From positions 124,001 through 188,000 of the forward strand of contig LQBI01000001.1 in the NCBI GenBank assembly GCA_002030045.1: DNA of 64,000 nt, in the 5' to 3' direction. The notes beneath the pieces are model-generated. The model was not told the origin of the DNA and ran no database searches. It saw only the letters and a program-made list of their open reading frames with translations. Each line of letters opens with the position of its first letter. Position 1 is the first letter of the stretch. This stretch comes from Candidatus Aegiribacteria sp. MLS_C. GTDB lineage: Bacteria > Fermentibacterota > Fermentibacteria > Fermentibacterales > JCC-6. This document shows positions 41,791-51,298 of the stretch, piece by piece. Both the position numbers and the translations under genes were made by a program.

Positions 41791-42314
41791 GGGTGTTCGT
41801 GGCGCTTTCCCTTCCGGGGGGCGTGCTGGACGGAATAGAACGATGGAAGGGTCCCCTGGCGGGGAGGTACCCCTCCCTGAGCTGGGTCAGCAGGGACAGA
41901 ATGCACATGACACTCAGGTTCTACGGCGATATTCCGCGGGACTCCCTCGGCAGGATCAACGGCGTGTTGGAAGAATGGACCCCCGGTCCCCTGAAGTTCA
42001 CTATCGGCAGACTTGGGTCCTTTGGCAGTGGAGGTTCGCCTTCAGTATACTGGCTTGGTGGGGAGTTCCCTCCCGAGGTGGTGTCCATCGCCCGAAGACT
42101 GGGGAAGATCCCCGACGACAGAGGGAGGGTCGCCGGAAAGGTCTTCGTTCCCCATCTCACGGTGGCAAGGAGGCGCAGCGGTATCGTCCCCCTCCTGGAA
42201 CCGCCGGATGAGATGGCGGGAGAGATCACGGAAGTGTCGATCATAGACAGCATGTTGACATCCGGGGGTCCGGAGTACACATACCTGAGGAGATACGGTT
42301 TACATAACGTCTGA
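41787..42314 (+). CDS. thpR: RNA 2',3'-cyclic phosphodiesterase
   Basis: A 2H phosphoesterase superfamily protein (former 2'-5' RNA ligase). The two catalytic HxTx motifs are HMTLRF and HLTVAR, and the N-terminal [10 protein letters not shown] is typical. It is coupled to pncC (ATGA) and precedes recA by 11 bp. Confidence 0.93.
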   Translation: MRVFVALSLPGGVLDGIERWKGPLAGRYPSLSWVSRDRMHMTLRFYGDIPRDSLGRINGVLEEWTPGPLKFTIGRLGSFGSGGSPSVYWLGGEFPPEVVSIARRLGKIPDDRGRVAGKVFVPHLTVARRRSGIVPLLEPPDEMAGEITEVSIIDSMLTSGGPEYTYLRRYGLHNV

Positions 42315-42325
42315 GAGGTGGTCCA

Positions 42326-43393
42326 ATGGCGGCTAGGAAAGGCAGGTCCGAGGACAAGGAGAAGGCCCTGAAGGCTGCATTCCATCAGATACAGAAGCAG
42401 TTCGGGCAGGGAGCGGTCATGCGGCTGGGCGAGAACGTACACATGAAGGTGGACGTGATCCCCACGGGTTCGCTGGCGCTTGACGCCGCCCTTGGCATAG
42501 GCGGTATCCCCAGGGGAAGGGTAACGGAGATCTACGGCGCGGAAGCGTCGGGCAAGACCACACTTGCACTTCACATCATAGCAAATGCTCAGAGACTTGG
42601 CGGCGAGGTGGCTTTCATAGACGCAGAGCATGCACTGGACCCCGTCTACGCCCGTAACCTGGGAGTGAACATCGACGATCTCCTGGTGTCCCAGCCATCG
42701 AACGGCGAACAGGCGCTGGAGATAACCGAGATGCTGGTAAGGAGCAACGCGATCGACGCTGTAGTTATCGACTCGGTTGCCGCTCTGGTTCCCAGGGCAG
42801 AGATAGAGGGAGAGATGGGCGACAGCCACGTTGGTCTTCAGGCAAGGCTCATGTCCCAGGCCCTGAGGAAACTGACGGGTGTCGTATCCCAGTCGAAGTG
42901 CGCGGTGATATTCATAAACCAGATCCGCATGAAGATAGGGGTCATGTTCGGCAACCCCGAGACTACCACCGGCGGACGCGCGCTGAAGTTCTACAGCAGC
43001 GTCCGGCTGGACGTCCGCAGGGTCGCTTCCCTGAAGGACGGCGAAGAGGTGATCGGCAGCCGCACCAGGATCAAAGTGGTCAAGAACAAGCTGGCCCCTC
43101 CCTTCAGGAAGGCCGAGTGCGACATCCTTCACGGATTCGGGATATCAAGGGAGAGCGAGCTTATCGACATCGGACTGGAGAACGACCTTCTTACGAGGCG
43201 CGGCACATGGTACTCCATGGGCGACATGCAGCTGGGCCAGGGCAAGGAGAAGAGCAGGCTCTTCCTGGTGGAGAACCCGGATATCGCCGACCGGCTCGAG
43301 TCGGAAATAAGGACCAGACTGGAGATCCCGGCGCCGTCAGGCGCGGCTGAAGCGGCAGCGGAACCCTCCGCAGAAGATACCGCCTCAGAATGA
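42326..43393 (+). CDS. recA: recombinase RecA
   Basis: Forms nucleoprotein filaments for homologous recombination and SOS induction. Walker A reads [11 protein letters not shown] (about 70-80), where most RecA proteins have GPESSGKTT. The regions [27 protein letters not shown] and [20 protein letters not shown] follow. The C-terminal 25 residues are acidic and Ala-rich. No LexA-type operator is visible upstream; the gene sits tightly after thpR. Confidence 0.97.
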   Translation: MAARKGRSEDKEKALKAAFHQIQKQFGQGAVMRLGENVHMKVDVIPTGSLALDAALGIGGIPRGRVTEIYGAEASGKTTLALHIIANAQRLGGEVAFIDAEHALDPVYARNLGVNIDDLLVSQPSNGEQALEITEMLVRSNAIDAVVIDSVAALVPRAEIEGEMGDSHVGLQARLMSQALRKLTGVVSQSKCAVIFINQIRMKIGVMFGNPETTTGGRALKFYSSVRLDVRRVASLKDGEEVIGSRTRIKVVKNKLAPPFRKAECDILHGFGISRESELIDIGLENDLLTRRGTWYSMGDMQLGQGKEKSRLFLVENPDIADRLESEIRTRLEIPAPSGAAEAAAEPSAEDTASE

Positions 43394-44022
43394 CCGGCGG
43401 CCCGATTGTCCTGGAGTCCGTCAGGATAGCCAGGAAGGGCTGGACCCTGGCGGAGGGGGAAGGCCGCCGCTGGCTGCTGAGAAAAGGGACCTCGGAAAGA
43501 CTGGGACTTGGTGCGGGCTCCATTGTGGAGGTATCCGGAATGGACCGTATCGCCATAGGGGAACAGCTTCCCGCGGCACGTTCCGATGCCGAAAAATACG
43601 CTGTGCGTGCCGCGCATACCTGCGTTCAGCTCAGGGACTACCTGCGCCGCAGGGGCTACCTGCCTGACGTGATCGAAGAGATATCCCGCTGGGCCGAGGA
43701 ATCCGGCCTGGTGGACGACAGGCGATACGCGGAGGCATTCCTGCTCAACCATTCGGACAGGTCCCCGATGGGGAATCACCGCATTCGGATGGAACTGGGC
43801 AGACGTGGTATCGATCCTTCGATCGTCGGCGAACTCCTCGAGGACCGTGACATGGACGGGCTTCGCAGGATTGCGATCGACGAGGTCAGGAGGCGCTACG
43901 GTGGCTTGGAACGGGAGAAGGCCCTGAGAAGGGCCGCAGGCTACCTCTCGAGAAGAGGGTTTCCCTTCGGGACCGTGAGGCGCATTCTGGACGAGGCCTT
44001 GGGAACAGGTGAGGACGACTGA
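43390..44022 (+). CDS. recX: regulatory protein RecX
   Basis: Modulates RecA filaments. The C-terminal two thirds contain the RecX three-helix repeats ([37 protein letters not shown]). The N-terminal 70 residues are less conserved. The start overlaps the recA stop, the usual arrangement. Confidence 0.9.
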   Translation: MTGGPIVLESVRIARKGWTLAEGEGRRWLLRKGTSERLGLGAGSIVEVSGMDRIAIGEQLPAARSDAEKYAVRAAHTCVQLRDYLRRRGYLPDVIEEISRWAEESGLVDDRRYAEAFLLNHSDRSPMGNHRIRMELGRRGIDPSIVGELLEDRDMDGLRRIAIDEVRRRYGGLEREKALRRAAGYLSRRGFPFGTVRRILDEALGTGEDD

Positions 44023-44550
44023 GTGAGGGACAGGTGGTACCGCCTGTTCTGGACGGAACTGGGCCGCAGGATACTCGGAGGAGGGGAACCCCTTCCGGAA
44101 GGTATGCCGTCCCATATGTCCTCAGTGCTGGGCTTGTCCTTCCGCAAACCTCGCGGGGGGCGGATAATGGTCGGAGAGATGCTCACTCCCAGGGAATCGA
44201 GGTTCATCTACGGGAGGACATGGCGTATCCTGAGGGGAATGGGCTACAGCCGTCCCCTCAGGCTGAGTCCATGGCCGGGCGTTACACTGCTGCTGCCGTT
44301 CCATTCGGATCGAACCGCGGTTGTGCCCCAGTCCTTCTCCCGCCGCGTCCCGGAGCTGGAGAGGGCTCTGGCACTCGTGGGCAGGAACGCCGGGACAGCG
44401 GCTGTAGGCTACGGACTGGTAGTCGTGATGGCCCGCTGGAGCCTCGAAGTCCTGGAGGTGCTGGAAGCCGGAGGAGTGTCGGCCTGTTCTCTGGACATGC
44501 TCCCGGCCGTGTGCGGCAGGGGCTCATCTCCAGCGTCTTCCGGTCCTTGA
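44023..44550 (+). CDS. protein of unknown function in the recA-recX operon
   Basis: A 175-residue, Arg-rich protein directly following the recX stop, with GTG start. It has no signal peptide or clear membrane helix and no motif I recognise. Its N-terminus is basic and tryptophan-containing (WYRLFWTELGRR) and its C-terminus is hydrophobic and Val/Leu-rich. It shares the AGG-rich codon use of its neighbours, so it looks like a real host gene. Confidence 0.55.
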   Translation: MRDRWYRLFWTELGRRILGGGEPLPEGMPSHMSSVLGLSFRKPRGGRIMVGEMLTPRESRFIYGRTWRILRGMGYSRPLRLSPWPGVTLLLPFHSDRTAVVPQSFSRRVPELERALALVGRNAGTAAVGYGLVVVMARWSLEVLEVLEAGGVSACSLDMLPAVCGRGSSPASSGP

Positions 44551-44770
44551 CTTTCTGATGAAATTGTAACAGTTTAGCCGTTCCCTTCGGTGTTCCACCG
44601 GCGCACCGTCCGACCATTGCGTTGCGGGGAGACGGGTGACGGCGGGAATGAGGGTCCGCATGGTTCTCACATGCCGGGGGACTATGGATACAAAGTGTTC
44701 AACACCTTGCAGTTCTATCTCACGGTCTGCAGGGATGAAATGGTGTATTGCGCAGCGGAGGTCAGGAAAA

Positions 44771-45199
44771 GTGAAGACGTATTCGGCCAAGACCGGGGAG
44801 ATCGAAAGGAGATGGTGGCACGTGGATGCCGCCGGATACTCTCCGGGAAGACTTGCTTCGAGGATCGCAATGATCCTCCAGGGCAAGAACAAACCGGTTT
44901 ACACTCCCCATGTGGACACCGGCGATTTCGTGATAGTCACCAACGTGGAGAAGATGGACTTCACGGGAAGGAAGCTGGAACAGAAGGAGTACGGGAGGCA
45001 TACCGGGTATCCGGGAGGAAGGAAGACCACCAGCATCAGGGAAGTGCTGGAGAAGCATCCTGACAGGATACTACGGAAGGCCGTGCGCGGAATGCTGCCC
45101 AAGAACAGGCTGGCAAGGCAGCAGATCAGGAAGCTCAAGATCTTTGCCGGCAGTGAACATCCACATCAGGCCCAGAACCCTCAGGCTCTGGAACTGTAG
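44771..45199 (+). CDS. rplM: 50S ribosomal protein L13
   Basis: A 142-residue L13 with WWHVDAAGYSPGRLASRIA, GKNKPVYTPHVDTGDFVIV and GMLPKNRLARQQ. GTG 44771 gives the expected N-terminus and length; earlier in-frame starts would extend into the leader. The 220-bp spacer upstream (44551-44770) probably carries the promoter and a leader of the ribosomal mRNA, but I can define no clear element in it. Confidence 0.95.
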   Translation: MKTYSAKTGEIERRWWHVDAAGYSPGRLASRIAMILQGKNKPVYTPHVDTGDFVIVTNVEKMDFTGRKLEQKEYGRHTGYPGGRKTTSIREVLEKHPDRILRKAVRGMLPKNRLARQQIRKLKIFAGSEHPHQAQNPQALEL

Positions 45200-45216
45200 C
45201 TGTCAGGGGTGGTTGA

Positions 45217-45603
45217 ATGAATCAGCACATAGGCGTAGGAAGAAGGAAGAGTGCCACGGCCCGGTGCTATCTGAAGCCCGGCAAGGGACAGATAAGGATA
45301 AACCACAGGGACCCGGGTGAGTATTTCTGTCATCTCTCACAGCTGGAACACGCCCTGGAGCCCCTCGAGCTCCTGGGAGTGGCCCGGGACTTCGACGTTA
45401 CCGTAAACGTCAGGGGCGGAGGGATAACCGGACAGGCCGGAGCCATCAGGCTTGGGATCGCAAGGGCTCTCGTGGAACTCAACCCCGATTTCAGGTCGTC
45501 TCTCAAGGCAGAGGGAATGCTGAGAAGGGATCCCAGGACCGTCGAGAGGAAGAAGTACGGTCAGCCCAAGGCGAGAAAGAGATTCCAGTTCTCCAAGAGA
45601 TAG
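45217..45603 (+). CDS. rpsI: 30S ribosomal protein S9
   Basis: A 128-residue S9 with GVGRRKSATARCYL, VRGGGITGQAGAIRLGIARAL and the basic tail KKYGQPKARKRFQFSKR, whose last arginine contacts P-site tRNA. It is cotranscribed with rplM, as in most bacteria. Confidence 0.96.
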   Translation: MNQHIGVGRRKSATARCYLKPGKGQIRINHRDPGEYFCHLSQLEHALEPLELLGVARDFDVTVNVRGGGITGQAGAIRLGIARALVELNPDFRSSLKAEGMLRRDPRTVERKKYGQPKARKRFQFSKR

Positions 45604-45679
45604 GATCCCGGGATGCCGCGCCTTCCGCAGAGGCTCGTTCCTGACGGTGGCGTGGGCGACTAACACACACGGCCGGTGG

Positions 45680-45716
45680 TGACTGACCCGGTGTCCCCCG
45701 AAAGGGGGATCGGTCT
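45680..45716 (+). promoter_or_regulatory. structured leader upstream of rpsB
   Basis: TCCCCC-GAAA-GGGGGA (45694-45709) is a perfect hairpin with a GNRA tetraloop, extended by GACC (45684-45687) pairing with GGTC (45712-45715) across an internal loop. It lies 38 nt before the rpsB start. Bacterial S2 genes are often controlled by leader RNA structures that bind S2; this is a candidate, not a match to a known class. Confidence 0.5.
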
Positions 45717-45753
45717 GATCAAGCCGGTCGGAGGTAAACCGAAAGGACAAGTC

Positions 45754-46752
45754 ATGCAGATACCTTCCATGCAGGAGATGCTGGAGGCCGGAATACATTT
45801 CGGCCACCAGAAGAGCAGATGGAACCCGAAGATGCGCAACTACATCTTCATGGCCCGTAACGGTATACACATAATAGACCTGAAGAAGTCGAGGGCTCTC
45901 CTGGAAGAGGCCGCGAACCTCGTATCCAGGACGGTATCCTCCGGCAAGAACGTTCTCTTCGTCGCCACCAAGAAGCAGGGCAGGGAATGCGTCAGGGAGC
46001 ATGCCGTCAGGAGCGGCCAGTACTACGTCACCGAGAGGTGGATGGGTGGCATGCTCACGAACTTCAGCACGATCTCCGGAGGCATAGAGACCCTCAACGA
46101 ACTGGAGAAGCTGGAGAAGGAGGGTTACCCTCCCAGCATGACGAAGAAGGAGATCCTCAGAAAGAAGCGCCACTACGAGAAGCTCGAGAAGGACCTGTCC
46201 GGTATACGCAACATGAAGAAGCTGCCGGGAGTGGTGGTAGTGGTGGACATCAAGAAGGAACAGATAGCGGTCAAGGAAGCCAGGAAGCTGGGCATTCCAT
46301 GCATCGGGCTGGTGGACACGAACTGCGATCCCACAGAAGTTGACTATCCTATCCCCGGGAACGACGACGCCATCAAGTCCATCTCCATGATAATAGGCAC
46401 GCTGGCCGACTACGCCATTCTCGGTTCCGAGGGCGCCGGCAGCGGTGAGAATGAGTTGACCCCTCAGGAGATGGAGGCCGGGGCCGAGCAGCCGGCTTCC
46501 CAGATAAAGATCGAGGATTACATCTCCGAGGAGGAGGACGACGTTCCATCCAAGCCGAAGAAGCCAGCGAGGAAGCGGAAGCCGGTCAGGAAGTCCCCCG
46601 AGAACGGTGAAGAAGCCGAGGATGAGACCAGGAAGCCCGACAGGAAGACAACCAGGAAGACTACTGCCAGGACCATGGACGAGGAACCGTCACCGGAACA
46701 GCCCCGGGAGAATTCCGAGGTCTCCGATGAAGGAAAGGACCCGGGTGAATGA
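45754..46752 (+). CDS. rpsB: 30S ribosomal protein S2 with long C-terminal extension
   Basis: The first 235 residues are ordinary S2: [48 protein letters not shown] and [19 protein letters not shown]. About 95 more residues follow that are not part of the standard protein, rich in Glu, Lys, Arg and Pro, with alternating acidic and basic blocks ([14 protein letters not shown]). ATG 45754 matches the family start. It overlaps tsf. Confidence 0.95.
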   Translation: MQIPSMQEMLEAGIHFGHQKSRWNPKMRNYIFMARNGIHIIDLKKSRALLEEAANLVSRTVSSGKNVLFVATKKQGRECVREHAVRSGQYYVTERWMGGMLTNFSTISGGIETLNELEKLEKEGYPPSMTKKEILRKKRHYEKLEKDLSGIRNMKKLPGVVVVVDIKKEQIAVKEARKLGIPCIGLVDTNCDPTEVDYPIPGNDDAIKSISMIIGTLADYAILGSEGAGSGENELTPQEMEAGAEQPASQIKIEDYISEEEDDVPSKPKKPARKRKPVRKSPENGEEAEDETRKPDRKTTRKTTARTMDEEPSPEQPRENSEVSDEGKDPGE

Positions 46753-47348
46753 TGGACATCAATCTCGACGATCTCAAACAGCTCAGGAAAGCCACCGGGG
46801 CCGGAATTGTGGATTGCAAGAAGGCTCTCGAGGAGAGCGGCGGCGATATGCAGCAGGCCATAACCATTCTCAGGGAGAAGGGCATCAAGGTCGCTTCAAA
46901 GAAGGCCAGCCGGGAAGCGGAAGAGGGTCTGGTGACAGCGTACATCCATCCCCCCGGAAAGCTGGGTGTGCTGGTGGAGATCAACTGCGAGACCGATTTC
47001 GTCGCCAGGACCGATGATTTCCAGGCGTTCGCAAAGAAGGTGGCGATGCACATAGCCGCCTACCCGCCCGCCGTCGTATCCAGGGACGATCTGTCCTCCG
47101 AGGCAGTGCAGGCTGAACGCAACATACTCATGGCACAGCTGGGGGATTCCGGCAAGCCGGCCCAGATAATCGAGAAGATAATCGACGGCAGAATGGAGAA
47201 GTTCTTCTCCGAGAACTGCCTCCTCGACCAGGAATGGTCTGACGACCCTGACGTGGGTACCGTGAGGGATGCTCTGACCGACCTGATCGGAAAGCTGAGG
47301 GAGAACATCGTCATAAACCGCTTCGCAAGGTTCTCCATAGGCTCCTGA
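46749..47348 (+). CDS. tsf: elongation factor Ts (short type)
   Basis: Exchange factor for EF-Tu. It has the N-terminal UBA region [18 protein letters not shown] and the [13 protein letters not shown] core. At 199 residues it is the short form, as in Thermus and chloroplast lineages, lacking most of the second core subdomain of E. coli EF-Ts. Two adjacent ATGs (46749 and 46752) overlap the rpsB stop. Confidence 0.94.
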   Translation: MMDINLDDLKQLRKATGAGIVDCKKALEESGGDMQQAITILREKGIKVASKKASREAEEGLVTAYIHPPGKLGVLVEINCETDFVARTDDFQAFAKKVAMHIAAYPPAVVSRDDLSSEAVQAERNILMAQLGDSGKPAQIIEKIIDGRMEKFFSENCLLDQEWSDDPDVGTVRDALTDLIGKLRENIVINRFARFSIGS

Positions 47349-48082
47349 TGATGCAGGAGCCCCCGGCGACATCGGACCGGGTACTGCTGAAGCTCAGCGG
47401 CGAGGTGCTGGCCGGGGGTTCCGGCCATGGCATCGATGCTTCCGTGCTGGAAGGCGTTTCCGCACCGGTCCTTGAACTCTCCTCGCAGGGATGCGGGATT
47501 GGAATAGTCGTTGGAGGGGGCAACTTCATCCGCGGACGGGACCTGGCCTCGGCCGGAAGGATCACCGGTGACCAGATGGGAATGCTGGCCACGATGATCA
47601 ACGGCCTTGCGCTGAGAGATGCGCTGCGGACCATGGGGGGAGCAGCTGCTGCCCTCTCCGCTATTCCCGTGGAAGGTATCTTCGAGACCTTTTCCCCCGA
47701 TCTCGCCTGCGACTACCTGGACCGCGGGTTCGTAGTGATATACGTAGGGGGTACGGGCAACCCGCTCCTGACCACCGACACGGCCGCAGCCCTGAGAGCT
47801 GTTCAGACCGGATGCAGCAGGCTCCTGAAGGGAACCAAGGTGGACGGTGTCTACGATGCGGACCCAGAATCCGTACCCGGGGCCAGGAAGTATGCGACCA
47901 TCTCATACGATCAAGTGCTAAGGTCGGGCCTGAAGGTGATGGATGCGGCGGCAGTGGCCATTTGCAGGGAGGCCGGACTTCCTATTAGTGTTTTCGATGT
48001 ATGGAAGCCGGAGAATATCGTGAAGGTCTACCGCGATCCTTCACTGGGAAGCCTGATAGGGGGATACGAGGATGATCGATGA
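47348..48082 (+). CDS. pyrH: UMP kinase
   Basis: Phosphorylates UMP to UDP. It has the amino-acid-kinase fold motifs VLLKLSGEVLAG, IGIVVGGGNFIRG, GDQMGMLATMING, GGTGNPLLTTDTAA and KGTKVDGVYDADP. The start overlaps the tsf stop and the end overlaps frr by 11 bp. Confidence 0.95.
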   Translation: MMQEPPATSDRVLLKLSGEVLAGGSGHGIDASVLEGVSAPVLELSSQGCGIGIVVGGGNFIRGRDLASAGRITGDQMGMLATMINGLALRDALRTMGGAAAALSAIPVEGIFETFSPDLACDYLDRGFVVIYVGGTGNPLLTTDTAAALRAVQTGCSRLLKGTKVDGVYDADPESVPGARKYATISYDQVLRSGLKVMDAAAVAICREAGLPISVFDVWKPENIVKVYRDPSLGSLIGGYEDDR

Positions 48083-48629
48083 ACTGATGAAGGACATCAG
48101 GTCCAGGATGAAGGCGGCGGTGGACAGCACCGCAAGGGAGATGGCCGTCATAAGGACGGGCAAGGCCAGCCCGGCTCTCCTCGATAACCTCAGGGTCGAG
48201 TGCTGGGGCGGATTGCATCCCATCAAGCAGGTGGCAGGCATATCAGCCCCGGAAGCCCGCCTCATAGTCATCCAGCCCTTCGATCCGTCAACGTCCGATG
48301 CCATAGTCAGGGCAATACAGAAATCCGACCTGGGCCTCAGGGCCAGCGCTGACGGACCGGTCATAAGGATACCGGTACCCAAGCTCTCCGACGAGAGAAG
48401 GCAGGAACTGGACCGTCTGGTCAAGAAACTGGCAGAGCAGGGCAGGACCTCCATAAGGAACGTCAGGAGGAGCGGGAACGACGAACTGCACAGGGCCAGG
48501 AAGGACAGCGAGATCACGGAGGATGAGGAACACAGTGGAATGGCCGAGGTCCAGGAGGCAGCGGACGGGGCAATCGCAGAGATAGACAGGTTCCTCGAGG
48601 CCAAGGAGAAAGAGATCCTAGAGGTCTGA
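48072..48629 (+). CDS. frr: ribosome recycling factor
   Basis: Splits post-termination ribosomes together with EF-G. A 185-residue RRF with EMAVIRTGKASPALLDNL near the N-terminus and the hinge and coiled C-terminus RTSIRNVRRSGNDELHRA. It sits in the conserved tsf-pyrH-frr-uppS order. Confidence 0.95.
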   Translation: MIDELMKDIRSRMKAAVDSTAREMAVIRTGKASPALLDNLRVECWGGLHPIKQVAGISAPEARLIVIQPFDPSTSDAIVRAIQKSDLGLRASADGPVIRIPVPKLSDERRQELDRLVKKLAEQGRTSIRNVRRSGNDELHRARKDSEITEDEEHSGMAEVQEAADGAIAEIDRFLEAKEKEILEV

Positions 48630-48633
48630 TGCA

Positions 48634-49365
48634 TTGACCAGCTCCTCGCCTTCCGTACTGGCTCCCCTCACCCATCTGGGCATAATAATGGACGGCAACG
48701 GCCGCTGGGCCAGGTCGCGGGGTCTGAAACGGATCGAGGGCCACAAGGCCGCCGAGACATCCATACATGAATCAGTGGAATACTGCGGTGAGACTGGAAT
48801 AGGCTACCTGACGCTCTATGCATTCTCTACCGAGAACTGGAAGCGGCCCAGGGCGGAGGTCGGTTTCATCATGGCCCTGCTGAAGAGGTTCATCAGGAGG
48901 AACATAGACAGCCTGGACCAGAACCGCGTGAGGGTCAGGGCCACCGGCAGGCTGAATGACCTTCCCGCGGGTCCTCTGAGGGAACTCCGTTCAGCCATGG
49001 AAAGGACCGCCGGGAATGACGGTCTCCAGCTTATCCTCGCCCTGAGCTACGGCGGCAGGGCCGAACTGGTGGACGGTTTCCGGAGGATAGCCGGCATGGT
49101 TCGGAACGGTGATATCTCCCCGGAGGGAATAACGGAGGATACCATCTCCTCCAGCCTCTACCTGCCCGACGTTCCCGATCCGGATCTTGTCATCAGGACA
49201 AGCGGAGAACTCAGGCTGTCCAATTTCCTGCTGTGGCAGTCGGCCTATTCGGAACTGTACTTCACGGATGTACTGTGGCCCGATTTCAGGAAGAAGCATC
49301 TGATGGAGGCTGTCGAGGAGTACCGTCGCCGAAGAAGACGCTTCGGCGAGGTCGATGACGTCTGA
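48634..49365 (+). CDS. uppS: isoprenyl transferase (undecaprenyl diphosphate synthase)
   Basis: cis-Prenyltransferase making the lipid carrier for peptidoglycan. Motifs: IIMDGNGRWARSRGL, YLTLYAFSTENWKRP, ALSYGGRAELVD and RTSGELRLSNFLLWQSAYSE. TTG 48634 gives the short lead typical of the family. Its stop overlaps cdsA. Confidence 0.95.
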   Translation: MTSSSPSVLAPLTHLGIIMDGNGRWARSRGLKRIEGHKAAETSIHESVEYCGETGIGYLTLYAFSTENWKRPRAEVGFIMALLKRFIRRNIDSLDQNRVRVRATGRLNDLPAGPLRELRSAMERTAGNDGLQLILALSYGGRAELVDGFRRIAGMVRNGDISPEGITEDTISSSLYLPDVPDPDLVIRTSGELRLSNFLLWQSAYSELYFTDVLWPDFRKKHLMEAVEEYRRRRRRFGEVDDV

Positions 49366-50183
49366 TGGGAAGGTTCAGCGCGCTCTCAAGCCGAGTGGCG
49401 GTGGCCGTACCCGGAGCAGGGCTTTTCGCCGCTGTCGCGTTCATCGATTCCGATCTTCTCACGGTAGCCTTCTTCGCCCTCATCGCCTTCCTCACGACCA
49501 TGGAGGCTGTACGCCTGCTGGGTCCTTCAGCCTTTCCGATCACCCTGACCGCCGCGGTCCTCGCCGGGGGATCGACGGTTTCCGTGGCCCTTCTCTCCCC
49601 GGGACTCTCCATGGTCCTGCTTCCGCTGCCCGGAGTGGTCGTTTCGTTAATGCAGGTGCTCGGGGATGGGGTCGAAGGCGCCAGGAGGCGCACGGCCGGA
49701 CTCACTGGTCTCACCGTCATGATCTCTCTCTGCTTCGGGCTGATGGCCAGGATGAGGACCGATTTCGAATCCCCATGGGTCATGTTCATACCGCTGCTGT
49801 TGTGCTGGATTGGTGATTCCCTGGCCTATTTCGCAGGGTCCGCCTTCGGCAGGCACAAGATGGCGCCCTCGGTGAGCCCGGCCAAATCATGGGAGGGGTT
49901 CGGAGCGGGTATCGCGGGATCGGTGGCCGGAGCCCTTCTCGCGGGAACCCTGGGAGCCGGTTTCGGCGCCGGAGCAATGATCGCGGCGGGTCTGGCCGGA
50001 GGAGCGGCCGCAGTATCGGGTGACCTGCTGGAATCCGCCCTGAAGCGTGACGCCGGCATGAAGGACTCAGGGGCCCTTCTGTCGGGTCACGGGGGTCTTC
50101 TGGACAGGTTCGACAGCCTTCTGGCTGCGGTACCCGTGGTATGGGCGATCATGTTCATCTCCTCCGAATGGGCAGTGCTGTGA
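49365..50183 (+). CDS. cdsA: phosphatidate cytidylyltransferase
   Basis: Makes CDP-diacylglycerol, the substrate of PgsA and of the inositol-type phosphatidyltransferase in this window. It is highly hydrophobic with about seven or eight membrane segments. The signature S-x-x-K-R ... K-D-x-G is present as SALKRDAGMKDSGALLSGHGG, then DRFDS; the usual PGHGG is SGHGG here. The start overlaps the uppS stop. Confidence 0.93.
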   Translation: MGRFSALSSRVAVAVPGAGLFAAVAFIDSDLLTVAFFALIAFLTTMEAVRLLGPSAFPITLTAAVLAGGSTVSVALLSPGLSMVLLPLPGVVVSLMQVLGDGVEGARRRTAGLTGLTVMISLCFGLMARMRTDFESPWVMFIPLLLCWIGDSLAYFAGSAFGRHKMAPSVSPAKSWEGFGAGIAGSVAGALLAGTLGAGFGAGAMIAAGLAGGAAAVSGDLLESALKRDAGMKDSGALLSGHGGLLDRFDSLLAAVPVVWAIMFISSEWAVL

Positions 50184-51298
50184 ACCCCAGGCGGGTGGCG
50201 GTACTTGGAAGCACTGGCTCCATAGGCAGGCAGGCGCTGGAAGTCATCTCCTCCAGGGAAGACCTGCTCCTTCATTCGATCCTGTGCGGTTCCGACCTGG
50301 AGTCACTGTCCGACCAGGTTTCCCGGTTCTCTCCCGGCATCGCCGCCGTGGTAGACCCCGCTGAAAGCTGTCCCGGTTCAATGGTCTGCGGTCCTTCGGC
50401 GGTCAGGTCTGCGGTGGAGGGGGCCGATCTGGTGCTCAATGCAATAGTTGGAAGCGCCGGACTGGAGGCCAGCATTCTCTGCAGGGACCTGGGAATTCCC
50501 CTCGCCCTGGCGAACAAGGAGAGCCTGGTCGTGGGGGGCGAACTGCTCAGGGAGTTCATAGCCTCCGGCAGGGTGATACCCGTGGACAGTGAACACAGCA
50601 CGATATTCAGGTGTCTCCAGGGGGAACGGGACAGGGTCAGGGGTGTTACACTGACAGCCAGCGGAGGTTCGGCAAGGGACGTTCCTCTCGATGAGATCGA
50701 CCACCTGCCAGTCCATCGGATACTGGACCACCCGACATGGCGGATGGGGGCGAGGATAACCGTGGATTCGGCCACCATGGTGAACAAGGCCTTCGAGGTG
50801 ATAGAGGCCGGATGGCTGTTTCCTGACCTCCCTGTGGATGTGGTAGTTCATCCCCAGAGCATCGTGCATTCCCTGGTCAGGCTCAGCGACGGCTCCTGGA
50901 AGGCCCTGCTCGGGCAACCGGACATGAGTATCCCCCTGCAGTACGCCCTGACCTGGCCACGGTGCGATAACTGCGTCATTGCCCGGGACGGACCGCTGGA
51001 CTGGGGTCCACTTGAGTTCATGCCGCTGGAGAGCGGGCGATACCCGGCCTTCGACGTGGTCTCGGTCGCGGGGAATGAAGGCGGCACGGCTCCCGCGGCG
51101 GCGAACGCGGCGGACGAAGTTGCTGTGGAGGCTTACCTTGAAGACAGGATAAGCTTTGGGGACATAGCCGTGGTCATTTCCTCCGTCCTGGAGGGTCACA
51201 GAAAAACGGCGGTCTCATCGCTCGAAGACGTGATGAACGCCGATGCGGAAGCCCGTGCCTCTGCACGGAAGGTGGTGGACAGACTGTGCTCAGCGTGA
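50180..51298 (+). CDS. dxr: 1-deoxy-D-xylulose-5-phosphate reductoisomerase
   Basis: Second enzyme of the MEP isoprenoid pathway. NADPH motif VAVLGSTGSIGRQALEV; catalytic region ALANKESLVVGGELL; PVDSEHSTIFRCLQG; MGARITVDSATMVNKAFEVI; and VVVHPQSIVHSLV. GTG 50180 overlaps the cdsA stop; ATG 50168 is possible, adding four residues. It is followed by rseP with a 13-bp overlap. Confidence 0.95.
   Translation: MNPRRVAVLGSTGSIGRQALEVISSREDLLLHSILCGSDLESLSDQVSRFSPGIAAVVDPAESCPGSMVCGPSAVRSAVEGADLVLNAIVGSAGLEASILCRDLGIPLALANKESLVVGGELLREFIASGRVIPVDSEHSTIFRCLQGERDRVRGVTLTASGGSARDVPLDEIDHLPVHRILDHPTWRMGARITVDSATMVNKAFEVIEAGWLFPDLPVDVVVHPQSIVHSLVRLSDGSWKALLGQPDMSIPLQYALTWPRCDNCVIARDGPLDWGPLEFMPLESGRYPAFDVVSVAGNEGGTAPAAANAADEVAVEAYLEDRISFGDIAVVISSVLEGHRKTAVSSLEDVMNADAEARASARKVVDRLCSA

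Noticed and set aside
41921-43132. A 403-codon open frame on the minus strand across thpR and recA
   Set aside because: It lies opposite recA, whose motifs are unmistakable. Long antisense frames are expected from the GC-rich codon use, and it has no motif of its own.
44547-44576. A promoter for rplM at TTGACT (44547)
   Set aside because: A usable -10 box falls only 14 bp away (TAACAG), too close for a normal sigma70 promoter.
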